From: JAUIAI01 sp049680625 | Lineage (GTDB): Bacteria > Pseudomonadota > Gammaproteobacteria > Burkholderiales > Burkholderiaceae_E | Assembly (NCBI GenBank): GCA_049680625.1 | Contig: JBAUID010000005.1 | Location: forward strand, 1-11,203 | Direction of reading: 5' to 3' | DNA: 11,203 bases | Shown: positions 1 to 6,708 of the stretch, one piece after another | Position numbering within the stretch: position 1 is the first letter of the stretch | How the letters are laid out: every line of letters begins with the position of its first letter | Translations under genes and position numbers: made by a program | The notes under the pieces: generated by a model | What the model saw: the letters and a program-made list of their open reading frames with translations, nothing else | Database searches by the model: none | What the model was told of the DNA's origin: nothing

Positions 1-107
1 ATTTTTTTGGGCTCGCCCCCTAAATCCCCGATCCCGGGGACTTTGGATCGCCACGTTTCGTGCAATTCCCGGCATTCTGTTTCGAAACACCAATTTCCGG
101 ACAAGAA
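1..107. other. Non-coding tail downstream of the benzoate-CoA ligase gene
   Basis: No coding region is supported here. It is the 3' flank of the leftward ligase gene. It contains a perfect 12-bp palindrome TGTTTCGAAACA (78-89), a small hairpin CACG-TTT-CGTG (52-62) and a GC-rich hairpin CCCCG-ATCC-CGGGG (27-40). Read leftward, none of these is followed by a T run, so a classical Rho-independent terminator is not evident. The window edge hides whatever gene follows, so a boxA or boxD gene further left cannot be excluded. Confidence 0.5.
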
Positions 108-1694
108 CTAGTTACGCAGGCGAAAGCGCTGAATCTTTCCGGTCGCCGTCTTGGGTAATTCGTCCACAAATTCTATCCAGCGCGGATATTTGAACGGCGC
201 AAGCCGGTCTTTCACATGGGCTTGCAATTGTGCGGCCAGCCCGCTGTTGGCAGCTACCCCCTGGTTCAGCACCACCCAGGCCTTGGGTTTCGTTAACCCC
301 TGATCATCAGTAGTGCCAACAACTGCCGCTTCGAGGACTGCTTCATGGGTTGCGAGCGCAGACTCGACTTCGAACGGGGAAACGTATTGTCCGCTGACTT
401 TCAGCATGTCGTCGGATCGGCCCGCATAGGTATAGAAACCGTCTGCATCTCGGGTGTATTTATCACCGCTGCGAGTCCATTTTCCCTGGAATGTCTCACG
501 CGTTTTCTCCCGCTGATTCCAATACATTGATGCCGCCGTCGGCCCGCAGATATATAAGTCGCCAATCTCCCCATCGGAAACGGTGTCACCACTTTCTGAT
601 AACAGCTTCAGTTCGTACCCGGGTACGGGTTGCCCGGTTGTCCCGTAACGCACGTTTCCCGGATGGTTGGACAAAAAGATATGCAACATTTCCGTCGATC
701 CGATGCCGTCGAGGATATCAACACCGGTACGCTCACGCCACCGCTTGCCAATGTCTTCAGGTAAAGCTTCACCCGCAGAGGTACTGACTCTTAAATTTTG
801 TTTGTCGCGTGGTGGAAACATAGGGCTGGCCAGCATTGCTGCGAACAAGGTCGGCACACCGTAGAAAACGGTCGGTTGATGCGTGCCGGTGATTCGCTCA
901 AAAACTGATTCAGGGGTAGGTCGGCCACTCATTAACAGCGCTGTTGCGCCGACCGCCATCGGAAAGCTCAGACCATTGCCCAGACCATAGGCAAAAAACA
1001 ATTTCGCCGCCGAAAAAACAACGTCGCTTTCGCGCAGACCCAGAACGGGCACTGCGTATAACTGCGCGGTCTGAATCAGGCTGGCGTGAACATGTACCGT
1101 ACCTTTAGGCTGCCCGGTTGAGCCAGACGAGTACAGCCAGAAACAAGCATCATCTGCCGTCGTATCCGCAACCGGATACGGGTCGACTAACTCATTGGAA
1201 TTAAAAAAGCTCAGATATTTATTGTCATTCGCCGTTGCGCTCACGGAAACAAGCTGCTGCAAAGACTCTGTTTTTTCAGCCAGTCCGGCGAATTCTGGTA
1301 GTAAGGGCTCGGACACAAAGGCAAGCCGCGCCTTTGAATCGGCCAGCATAAACTCATAGTCCTGTGACTTGAGCAAGGTGTTGGCAGCAACCGGGATCAC
1401 CCCGGCTTTGATTGCGCCCAGAAAGGCGACCGGCCAGTCCACGGTATCAAGCATACACAAAAAAATGCGCTCTTCGCGTCGAACGCCAGCCTCCGATAGT
1501 GCATGCGCAAAGCGGTCGACCCGGTGGGATAGCTCACCGAAAGTGATCGCCTGGCTATCGTCGATAAACGCAAGCTTGTCAGCGCGCCCTGCCGCAAGGT
1601 TTCGGTCGATCAGATCAACGGCAGCATTGTAGAGCCGGGGAATGTCTATTAGTGGCGGGGATTGCGAATAGTCTGCCCGTGACAATGTCGACAT
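108..1694 (-). CDS. bclA: Benzoate-CoA ligase (AMP-forming)
   Basis: This 528-residue enzyme of the ANL adenylate-forming superfamily should activate benzoate with ATP and CoA to benzoyl-CoA, the first step of the box pathway, in the cytoplasm. The phosphate-binding motif SSGSTGQPKG lies at residues 189-198. The hinge and A8 region reads RSGDKYTRDADGFYTYAGRSDD. The C-terminal LPKTATGKIQR carries the catalytic lysine of the acyl-AMP step (K520). Length matches benzoate-CoA ligases (about 520-530). The ATG at 1694 is preceded by a strong ribosome site, AGGAG, about 5 bases upstream. The gene lies 51 bp after boxB on the same strand, which supports a boxC-boxB-ligase operon. Specificity for benzoate rather than 2-aminobenzoate or 4-hydroxybenzoate is inferred mainly from the neighbours; the family assignment itself is firm. 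Confidence 0.9.
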   Translation of the reverse strand: MSTLSRADYSQSPPLIDIPRLYNAAVDLIDRNLAAGRADKLAFIDDSQAITFGELSHRVDRFAHALSEAGVRREERIFLCMLDTVDWPVAFLGAIKAGVIPVAANTLLKSQDYEFMLADSKARLAFVSEPLLPEFAGLAEKTESLQQLVSVSATANDNKYLSFFNSNELVDPYPVADTTADDACFWLYSSGSTGQPKGTVHVHASLIQTAQLYAVPVLGLRESDVVFSAAKLFFAYGLGNGLSFPMAVGATALLMSGRPTPESVFERITGTHQPTVFYGVPTLFAAMLASPMFPPRDKQNLRVSTSAGEALPEDIGKRWRERTGVDILDGIGSTEMLHIFLSNHPGNVRYGTTGQPVPGYELKLLSESGDTVSDGEIGDLYICGPTAASMYWNQREKTRETFQGKWTRSGDKYTRDADGFYTYAGRSDDMLKVSGQYVSPFEVESALATHEAVLEAAVVGTTDDQGLTKPKAWVVLNQGVAANSGLAAQLQAHVKDRLAPFKYPRWIEFVDELPKTATGKIQRFRLRN

Positions 1695-1745
1695 AGTCTC
1701 CTCTTATTTTTTAGCCCGAACACAAAGCGTGCAGGAATCGGATCT

Positions 1746-3188
1746 TTAATGAAACTCGACATACGGATAGTCTACAGGCAGATTATTAATTCCCCTGTCC
1801 GGTGCGGCTATCCAGCCCGCCATTTTTCCCGGTTCACGAACCGGTGCCATGAGCGACTTTACATAGTCTCGGTCACTGTCGGACGGCAACCATCCGGCAA
1901 TTGACGCATCGTATTTTTCCTGGCTGATTCGCTGCCCGTCGGGTGTCGTCGGCACATTGGCCCAGGCGCCGATATTACGGCGAAAACGGGTCGACGGTAA
2001 CGTGAGCTGATAACTAAACCCGGCTCGTTCAATACTCCGGTTCCAGCGTTTGAATCCAAGGCCGCAGTCTTTGACGTAAGCCAGGCGAACCACTTCGTTC
2101 ATGGCGTTTCGAGTTGGAACCGTGCTGGCAACAATGCCGTCCCCGGCACCGTCCCACTGGCTGCCCGGAACAAGCAATTCAAACTGAGTTCCACTCTCAA
2201 CATGGTCATCAAATTTTACTTCGTCCGCCCGCCCTTTTAAGCCATTGGCAAATGCGGCCGCGGCATTTGACGAATCTTCGGTACCAAACAAGTCCAGCGA
2301 GGAAGAAAACCAGAAATTGATATAGCGCTGCAATAAAGGCAATTCGATACCGCCCGCTTTACGAATCGCATCCGGATCATCGGTCTTCAGTTGCGTCATC
2401 AGCTCCAGTGTTCGGGTGATAATCCGACCAATACCAGTCTCCCCAACAAACATGTGATGGGCCTCTTCGGTAAGCATAAAGCGGCAAGTACGCGACAATG
2501 GGTCGAAAGCCGACTCTGCAAACGACTTGAGCTGGTACTTGCCGTCACGATCGGTGAAATACGTAAACATGTATAGCGACAACCAGTCATCAATTGGCTC
2601 GTTAAACGTACCAAGAATGCGCGCATTGTCGGGGTCGCCGCTATGTCGCTCAAGCAATGCCTCGGCTTCTTCCCGACCATCACGGCCGAAGTAAGCGTGT
2701 AACAAATAGACCATTGCCCACAGATGCCGTCCTTCTTCGACGTTAATCTGGAACAAATTTCGTAAGTCATAAAGTGACGGTGCGGTATGTCCGAGCAAGC
2801 GCTGCTGCTCAACCGAGGCTGGTTCGGTATCCCCCTGGGTCACAATGAACCGCCGCAACGCTGATCGAAATTCACCGGGGACCGACTGCCAGACCGGCTT
2901 ACCCATCATGTCACCAAAGCCAATGGTCCGGTTCGGATCCTGGTCGGCCATGAAGATGCCCCAACGATAATCGGGCATGGCTACCTGCCCGTAGCTGGCC
3001 CAGCCTTTGGCATCAACACCGGTTGCGGTTCGCAGGTAGACATCGTCTGCCTGAAAGTCGGACGGGCCACACTCTTTCCACCAGTTTAGAAAGCGGGGTT
3101 GCCAGTGCTCCAGCGCCCGTTGCAGCGCCCGGTCGGTCGACAAATTGATATTGTTCGGAATACGTTCGTTGTAGTTGATGCTGGACAT
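1746..3188 (-). CDS. boxB: Benzoyl-CoA 2,3-epoxidase, di-iron oxygenase component BoxB
   Basis: This 480-residue class I di-iron oxygenase should convert benzoyl-CoA to 2,3-epoxybenzoyl-CoA with O2 and two electrons. Two carboxylate-histidine motifs are visible: EEGRH at 151-155 and EEAHH at 241-245. The ligands of the characterised Azoarcus BoxB, as I remember them (E120, E150, H153, D211, E240, H243), fall here on E122, E152, H155, D213, E242 and H245, all with a constant offset of two, so the metal site looks intact. The length equals that of known BoxB proteins (about 470-480). The start is the ATG at 3188, with only a weak GAGA-type ribosome site. BoxB normally receives electrons from the NADPH-dependent iron-sulphur flavoprotein BoxA, which is not encoded in this window. 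The gene lies 82 bp after boxC, with a 10-bp tandem repeat in the spacer. Confidence 0.95.
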   Translation of the reverse strand: MSSINYNERIPNNINLSTDRALQRALEHWQPRFLNWWKECGPSDFQADDVYLRTATGVDAKGWASYGQVAMPDYRWGIFMADQDPNRTIGFGDMMGKPVWQSVPGEFRSALRRFIVTQGDTEPASVEQQRLLGHTAPSLYDLRNLFQINVEEGRHLWAMVYLLHAYFGRDGREEAEALLERHSGDPDNARILGTFNEPIDDWLSLYMFTYFTDRDGKYQLKSFAESAFDPLSRTCRFMLTEEAHHMFVGETGIGRIITRTLELMTQLKTDDPDAIRKAGGIELPLLQRYINFWFSSSLDLFGTEDSSNAAAAFANGLKGRADEVKFDDHVESGTQFELLVPGSQWDGAGDGIVASTVPTRNAMNEVVRLAYVKDCGLGFKRWNRSIERAGFSYQLTLPSTRFRRNIGAWANVPTTPDGQRISQEKYDASIAGWLPSDSDRDYVKSLMAPVREPGKMAGWIAAPDRGINNLPVDYPYVEFH

Positions 3189-3240
3189 AGGTTTCTCGAT
3201 TCAGGATTATCGGGGTATTAGCTCAAACTCGGCGGGCGGG

Positions 3241-3280
3241 TCAGATAAATTCAGATCAAATCAAACCAAATCAGATCCGA
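3241..3280 (-). repeat. Four imperfect 10-bp tandem units at the boxC stop codon
   Basis: On the plus strand the four 10-base units are TCAGATAAAT, TCAGATCAAA, TCAAACCAAA and TCAGATCCGA. On the coding (minus) strand each unit ends in TGA. The first TGA met (3273-3271) is the boxC stop, and the others follow at 10-base steps, placing stops in all three frames. The array lies at the end of boxC and runs into the boxC-boxB spacer. It may be simple slippage expansion or may affect the transcript between the two genes. Confidence 0.7.
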
Positions 3281-4965
3281 CGGTAATCGAAAGTCGGACG
3301 TGAGCCGCTGCCGTAAACTTTTAGTGCACCTTGTTCACCTACTGCATTGGGTCGTATAAATATCCAGTTTTGCCACGCGGTCAGGCGCCCGAATATCCGG
3401 GTCAACATGGTTTCTTCACCTGGGAAACGAAGACAGGCCTCCATGCCGGTTAAAGCGTCAGGAGACAAAGACGCACGTTCTTCGATGGCAATGCGCACTT
3501 CATCACCATAGTCCAGATCATCCGGTGCCATGGTGACAAGACCAAGCTCATCACAGCGGCGCGCATCCAGCGCCTGTCCGACAATGGCGGACAATTCATC
3601 AGGAACCAGGCCACAGAAATGCGCATGTATTCGGCTTTGACCGCTGGCCATTGGCATCGAGCCAAAACTCGCCCGTCCGAGAGTGATTGCCGTTTGCTCG
3701 CCAGGCTCTTGGGAATCCAGCATATAACTGCGGTCGGCAGCAAAAACCAGTTCGGCAAACAATCCGGCAAAGCACGAGCCCGGTTCAATCAACGCATATA
3801 TTGACCGTGACGACACATCGAAGCGCGATAAGAGACGCCGCCAGGTGCCAAGAACCTCGCGAATGAACCAGTTTTCCTGGTGATCGTGCAAAAATTCATC
3901 GTAGGCACTAAGCACGGCGTGCTCTCCCGTGGATTTGAGCAGCCACAGGCCAATCTCGGTTTCGTTCGTCCGCAGACGCAGCACGGCATCTTCGAGTTCG
4001 CGGGCACAGGCAAGCGGCCAGAAACCGGCGCCCTGGTTCAGCGCGTCTGCCACGCTTGCCGGTACCAACTGCGCGGCTCCGTTAAGCATTATTTCTGCCG
4101 TGCGCTGCTCACGGTCGATGCGAACAGTAAGACACGGATAAGTCCAGACGTCATCATCGAATTTTGCACTCAGAGGAGTCAACGACACACCAATGGCATC
4201 AGCTTCAGCTGGTCGGACACTTTTGGACGCCAGGCGCTGGCTGTGCTCATCAACTGCAGCATCAAAACTGGCTGGCTTGGCAACATGATCAACCAAGCGC
4301 CACTGCCTGGCGCGCTCGGCCCTGACGCCTTCAGCCGTCGTACAAAACACGTCAGCCAGATCGCGCCGGACTTTGCGCTTATCGACTAAGCGGGTCAGCC
4401 CACCAGTACCCGGTAATACACCAAGCAACGGAACCTCCGGCAGGCTGACTGTTGACGAACGATCATCAACCATCAGGATTTCGTCACAGGCCAATGCCAT
4501 TTCATAACCGCCGCCGGCACAGGCACCGTTGACTGCAGCAAGAAAACGGATGCCACTGAACTGACTGGAATCTTCGATACCGTTTCGCGTCTCGTTAGTG
4601 AACTTACAAAAGTTGACCTTCCATGCATGCGACGAGGTACCCAGCATATAAATATTGGCACCGGAGCAAAACATTTTTGGGCGATCGCTGGTCATCACAA
4701 CACAGCTAACAGATGGGTGTTCGTAACGGATACGGTTCAGGGCGTCGTACAACTCAATATCAACCCCAAGGTCGTAAGAATTGAGTTTGAGCTTGTATCC
4801 AGGCATTAGCCCGGCGTCTTCATCTACTTGCAGATGCAGGGTTGCCACCCGGTCTCTTACCGACAGTTTCCAGTGGCGATATTCCCCGGGTGACGTATCA
4901 AAGGTCACCACCGGCGTCGAGGCGGTATCGGTATGACTAGTCGCCGGGGTTGAGAGATCAGACAT
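3271..4965 (-). CDS. boxC: 2,3-Epoxybenzoyl-CoA dihydrolase (benzoyl-CoA-dihydrodiol lyase) BoxC
   Basis: This 564-residue enoyl-CoA hydratase (crotonase) relative should hydrolyse and open the ring of 2,3-epoxybenzoyl-CoA, giving 3,4-dehydroadipyl-CoA semialdehyde and formate without oxygen. The N-terminal half has the crotonase core: PKMFCSGANIYMLG (oxyanion-hole region), then VNGACAGGGYEMALACDE and LPEVPLLGVLPGTGGLTRL. The second half continues with a BoxC-specific region, including ALIEPGSCFAGLFAELVFAA. Length agrees with known BoxC (about 550-560). The ATG at 4965 has GGAG nine bases upstream. It is the first gene of the leftward run boxC-boxB-ligase, whereas the classical arrangement starts with boxA. 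Expression probably starts in the 5' spacer that also serves the flavodoxin gene. Confidence 0.95.
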   Translation of the reverse strand: MSDLSTPATSHTDTASTPVVTFDTSPGEYRHWKLSVRDRVATLHLQVDEDAGLMPGYKLKLNSYDLGVDIELYDALNRIRYEHPSVSCVVMTSDRPKMFCSGANIYMLGTSSHAWKVNFCKFTNETRNGIEDSSQFSGIRFLAAVNGACAGGGYEMALACDEILMVDDRSSTVSLPEVPLLGVLPGTGGLTRLVDKRKVRRDLADVFCTTAEGVRAERARQWRLVDHVAKPASFDAAVDEHSQRLASKSVRPAEADAIGVSLTPLSAKFDDDVWTYPCLTVRIDREQRTAEIMLNGAAQLVPASVADALNQGAGFWPLACARELEDAVLRLRTNETEIGLWLLKSTGEHAVLSAYDEFLHDHQENWFIREVLGTWRRLLSRFDVSSRSIYALIEPGSCFAGLFAELVFAADRSYMLDSQEPGEQTAITLGRASFGSMPMASGQSRIHAHFCGLVPDELSAIVGQALDARRCDELGLVTMAPDDLDYGDEVRIAIEERASLSPDALTGMEACLRFPGEETMLTRIFGRLTAWQNWIFIRPNAVGEQGALKVYGSGSRPTFDYRRI

Positions 4966-4997
4966 ATACGTGGGCTCCGAACACAGTTGAGTAATCG

Positions 4998-5028
4998 ATT
5001 GTTTCGAACAATTCGAACTATTCGTCGT
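4998..5028. repeat. TTCGAA-containing 9-bp repeats and a short inverted repeat
   Basis: Three 9-base units follow each other: TTTCGAACA (5002-5010), ATTCGAACT (5011-5019) and the degenerate ATTCGTCGT (5020-5028). The first overlaps a perfect inverted repeat, ATTGTT-TCG-AACAAT (4998-5012). They lie 33 bp and more upstream of the boxC start, so they could sit in the boxC leader or form a protein-binding site. No known factor is recognised. Confidence 0.5.
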
Positions 5029-5074
5029 CGAACCTATCGAATTGATCCCGATACTACTGACTGACCATCAGATT

Positions 5075-5118
5075 TGCAATAAAATGCCCACTGAATATTT
5101 TAAATGCAGTTTATTGCA
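5075..5118. promoter_or_regulatory. Candidate BoxR operator: phased TGCA boxes
   Basis: TGCA-N6-TGCC lies at 5075-5088 and TGCA-N6-TGCA at 5105-5118. The four boxes start at 5075, 5085, 5105 and 5115, so all are multiples of 10 bp apart and would face the same side of the helix. BzdR and BoxR, the known regulators of this family, are reported to bind TGCA direct repeats in benzoate promoters. A boxR gene is 0.6 kb away. The second pair overlaps possible promoter elements of both divergent genes, which fits repression relieved by benzoyl-CoA. Assignment to BoxR is inference. Confidence 0.6.
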
Positions 5119-5156
5119 TAATTTCCAAATAAATCAGGTGAACTCCCGATACCCTA

Positions 5157-5180
5157 GACCTGAACCTGAACCTGAACCTG
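5157..5180 (+). repeat. Hexanucleotide tandem repeat (AACCTG), four units
   Basis: GACCTG is followed by three exact copies of AACCTG, ending nine bases before the chosen flavodoxin start at 5189. In the frame of the flavodoxin it could encode Pro-Glu pairs if translation started further upstream. A unit change would alter leader length by 6 bp without shifting the frame. Confidence 0.75.
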
Positions 5181-5188
5181 TCTATCGA

Positions 5189-5680
5189 ATGCCCAACCCA
5201 ACCGAGATGCCCCGCCTACAAATTGAAATTCTGATTGCCACGATGACCGGTACGGCCGAGCGCGTAGCCCAGGAAATTGAACTCACGTTTGCTGACGAGC
5301 AAACATTGATCAGCCTGCAACTTATGGATGACTTGAGACCGGATGTTTTTCATCCACATGCGATTTTTATTATCTGCACATCAACCTACGGACAAGGTGA
5401 TGTCCCCGATAACGGCCAAAGTTTTTTTGAGGCTTTGCAGACCGAACGCCCCGATCTCAGTGAGGTGAAGTTTGCGGTACTTGGCCTGGGTGACATGACG
5501 TACTCGGACACGTTTAACCACGGCGGCATGCAGTTCGAAAACTTGCTCACCGAACTGGGTGCGATACCCATTGGTACGCGGGCACAACTGGATGCAAACA
5601 GCGGTGAGTTGTTGGAAGATACCGGGCTTGAATGGATGGAAGACTGGTTGACGATTGCCCGGTCAGAAGTCGCCGGATAG
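5189..5680 (+). CDS. Flavodoxin-like FMN electron carrier
   Basis: From the ATG at 5189 the product has 163 residues and a single flavodoxin domain. It shows the phosphate-binding loop TMTGTAE (18-24), the first isoalloxazine loop CTSTYGQGDVPDNG (63-76) and the second loop GLGDMTYSDTFNHGG (99-113). It resembles the short MioC-type and sulphite-reductase-type flavodoxins and should carry electrons in the cytoplasm. The frame stays open back to 5042, but that part covers the candidate operator and hexamer repeat and has no flavodoxin character. Other possible starts are ATG 5084, GTG 5138 and ATG 5207, and none has a good ribosome site. The gene is divergent from boxC and shares its control region. 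Because boxA is missing here, a role as electron donor to BoxB is plausible but unproven. The domain call is firm and the role is inference. Confidence 0.85.
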   Translation: MPNPTEMPRLQIEILIATMTGTAERVAQEIELTFADEQTLISLQLMDDLRPDVFHPHAIFIICTSTYGQGDVPDNGQSFFEALQTERPDLSEVKFAVLGLGDMTYSDTFNHGGMQFENLLTELGAIPIGTRAQLDANSGELLEDTGLEWMEDWLTIARSEVAG

Positions 5681-5687
5681 GCATTTC

Positions 5688-5713
5688 GGTTGTTAACGCG
5701 GGTTGTTAACGCA
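5688..5713. repeat. 13-bp tandem repeat at the boxR stop
   Basis: GGTTGTTAACGCG (5688-5700) is followed at once by GGTTGTTAACGCA (5701-5713), with 12 of 13 bases equal. Each contains the palindrome GTTAAC. The right copy includes the boxR stop codon (TAA, 5708-5706) and its last codons. It fills the 25-bp gap between the convergent flavodoxin and boxR genes. No hairpin terminator with a T run is visible there. Confidence 0.7.
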
Positions 5714-6638
5714 GCTCGTTAATGATGCAGTCAACAACTTCATCCGGGCTCAGCCGACTGGTATCGACGGATAAATCAGCCATGCGATATAAGGCTTCGC
5801 GTTGATGCAGGATACCTTGCAATTCGGCCATCGCATGCTGGCGCCCACGCATCGGTCGCATGTCCCCTTGCTCGATAACCCGGTTCATGTGATCATCAGC
5901 AGATGCTGCTAACCAAACGGTAAAGCAGCGGGATCGGAGCATCGCGTAGGTAACACTGGAGGTCACCAAAGAGCCACCGGTAGCGAACACACAGGAATGC
6001 TCAGTTTCGGTAAGTTGATTCAAGACGCGGCTTTCTGATTCGCGGTAAGCATCCTGACCATAAAGCGAGAATATCCCGGCCAGATCGGTACCGAGGTCTT
6101 TTTCTATTTCGCTGTCAAGTTCGATAAACCGCATGCCTAATCGTTTTGCGAGCTCCCCGCCAATAGTGGATTTGCCGGCACCGCGTAAACCAATCAGCGC
6201 AATCCGCGACTGACGCATCGTCGTCGTTTCGCCGTAACGCGTTTCAAGTAAATCGAGAACGTCAATCAGCTGATCATCACCGAGCTGACGCAGGTAGGCG
6301 TTGATTTTGGTAATTGCGGCTCGCTCAGGCGGACGCGTGACCTTGCCCTCTTCGATAAGGATTGGTAAATCACATTCAAGGGCGAGCGAAAGTTTTCGCA
6401 GCAGCAACATCGACACATTGCCAGAACCCAATTCAAGTTGCGCCAGGTAGCGTTCTGATAAACCGGCATGTTTTGCCAGGGCTTTGCGGGTATATCCGGC
6501 TGATTCACGTCGACGACGAACCCGTAATCCCAATGACTTCAGAAATTCACTTTCAAGACTGGGAGAAGATGGTTGGTCTGTTGTCGTTGAATCGGTGTCG
6601 GGCATGTCAGTGGGGATTGCTAAATTCTCGGCTGGCAC
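5706..6638 (-). CDS. boxR: BoxR-type regulator: XRE helix-turn-helix fused to a shikimate-kinase-like domain
   Basis: This 310-residue protein belongs to the BzdR/BoxR family, which controls benzoate gene clusters and senses benzoyl-CoA. An XRE-type helix-turn-helix covers about residues 35-95 (RRRRESAGYTRKALAKHAGL, then SERYLAQLELGSGNVS). A linker follows, to about residue 143. The shikimate-kinase-like domain then runs to the end, with an intact Walker A loop GLRGAGKST at 150-158 and ELDSEIE at 173-179. A FATGGS stretch stands where kinases have a GGG motif. Known members (about 300 residues) bind the effector in this domain and are not shikimate kinases. The start is uncertain: GTG at 6638 gives 310 residues and ATG at 6605 gives 299, neither with a clear ribosome site, and both keep all domains. 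It is convergent with the flavodoxin gene and divergent from the hydrolase gene. Confidence 0.92.
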   Translation of the reverse strand: MPAENLAIPTDMPDTDSTTTDQPSSPSLESEFLKSLGLRVRRRRESAGYTRKALAKHAGLSERYLAQLELGSGNVSMLLLRKLSLALECDLPILIEEGKVTRPPERAAITKINAYLRQLGDDQLIDVLDLLETRYGETTTMRQSRIALIGLRGAGKSTIGGELAKRLGMRFIELDSEIEKDLGTDLAGIFSLYGQDAYRESESRVLNQLTETEHSCVFATGGSLVTSSVTYAMLRSRCFTVWLAASADDHMNRVIEQGDMRPMRGRQHAMAELQGILHQREALYRMADLSVDTSRLSPDEVVDCIINELR

Positions 6639-6708
6639 TATAGCGCAGGAGCCCGGCCAAAGGGTGCTAAGCTTGCCGACAAGTGCCTGATTAACGCAGA
6701 GGATCGGA
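6639..6708. promoter_or_regulatory. Divergent spacer between boxR and the hydrolase gene
   Basis: This 70-bp gap should hold the promoters of both genes. TGCC-N6-TGCC (6674-6687) resembles the TGCA-N6-TGCC arrangement upstream of boxC and may be a second, weaker regulator site. An imperfect palindrome CTTGCCGACAAG (6672-6683) overlaps it. TATAGT read leftward (6642-6637) could be a -10 box for boxR if translation starts at 6605, but no good -35 was found. Evidence for each element is weak. Confidence 0.35.

Larger units (their letters stand above)
4966..5188. promoter_or_regulatory. Divergent control region between boxC and the flavodoxin gene
   Basis: This 223-bp spacer separates two divergent genes and is more AT-rich than its surroundings between about 5070 and 5135. 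It holds the candidate BoxR operator (5075-5118), a TTCGAA repeat cluster nearer boxC (4998-5028) and a hexamer repeat nearer the flavodoxin start (5157-5180). Rightward, TTGCAA (5074-5079), 16 bases, then TATTTT (5096-5101) is a possible promoter. CATAAT (5117-5122) is another possible -10 box. Leftward, TAAAAT (5102-5097) is a possible -10 box. None has a strong matching -35, as expected of an activator- or repressor-controlled promoter. Transcription start sites cannot be fixed from sequence alone. Confidence 0.6.

Noticed and set aside
1..40. GC-rich hairpins next to a T run as a terminator for the leftward operon
   Set aside because: Read leftward, the last hairpin is followed by A residues, not T, and its loop would have only two bases. 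Read rightward, the T run precedes the hairpin. Neither direction fits a Rho-independent terminator.
61..74. TGCA-N6-GGCA as a further BoxR site downstream of the ligase gene
   Set aside because: It lies at the 3' end of the operon with no promoter-like sequence near it, and it matches only one half-site.
3880..4389. Plus-strand reading frame of about 169 codons inside boxC
   Set aside because: It lies antisense to strongly conserved boxC sequence and shows no recognisable domain. Long shadow frames are common in genes of this composition.
5042..5188. N-terminal extension of the flavodoxin from ATG 5042
   Set aside because: It would place the candidate operator and promoter elements inside the coding region, and it has no flavodoxin similarity. 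The domain begins only after residue 50 of that reading.
6140..6210. A working shikimate kinase encoded at this site
   Set aside because: The kinase-like domain is fused behind an XRE helix-turn-helix and sits in a benzoate cluster, exactly as in BzdR/BoxR regulators. The GGG motif region is altered to GGS.
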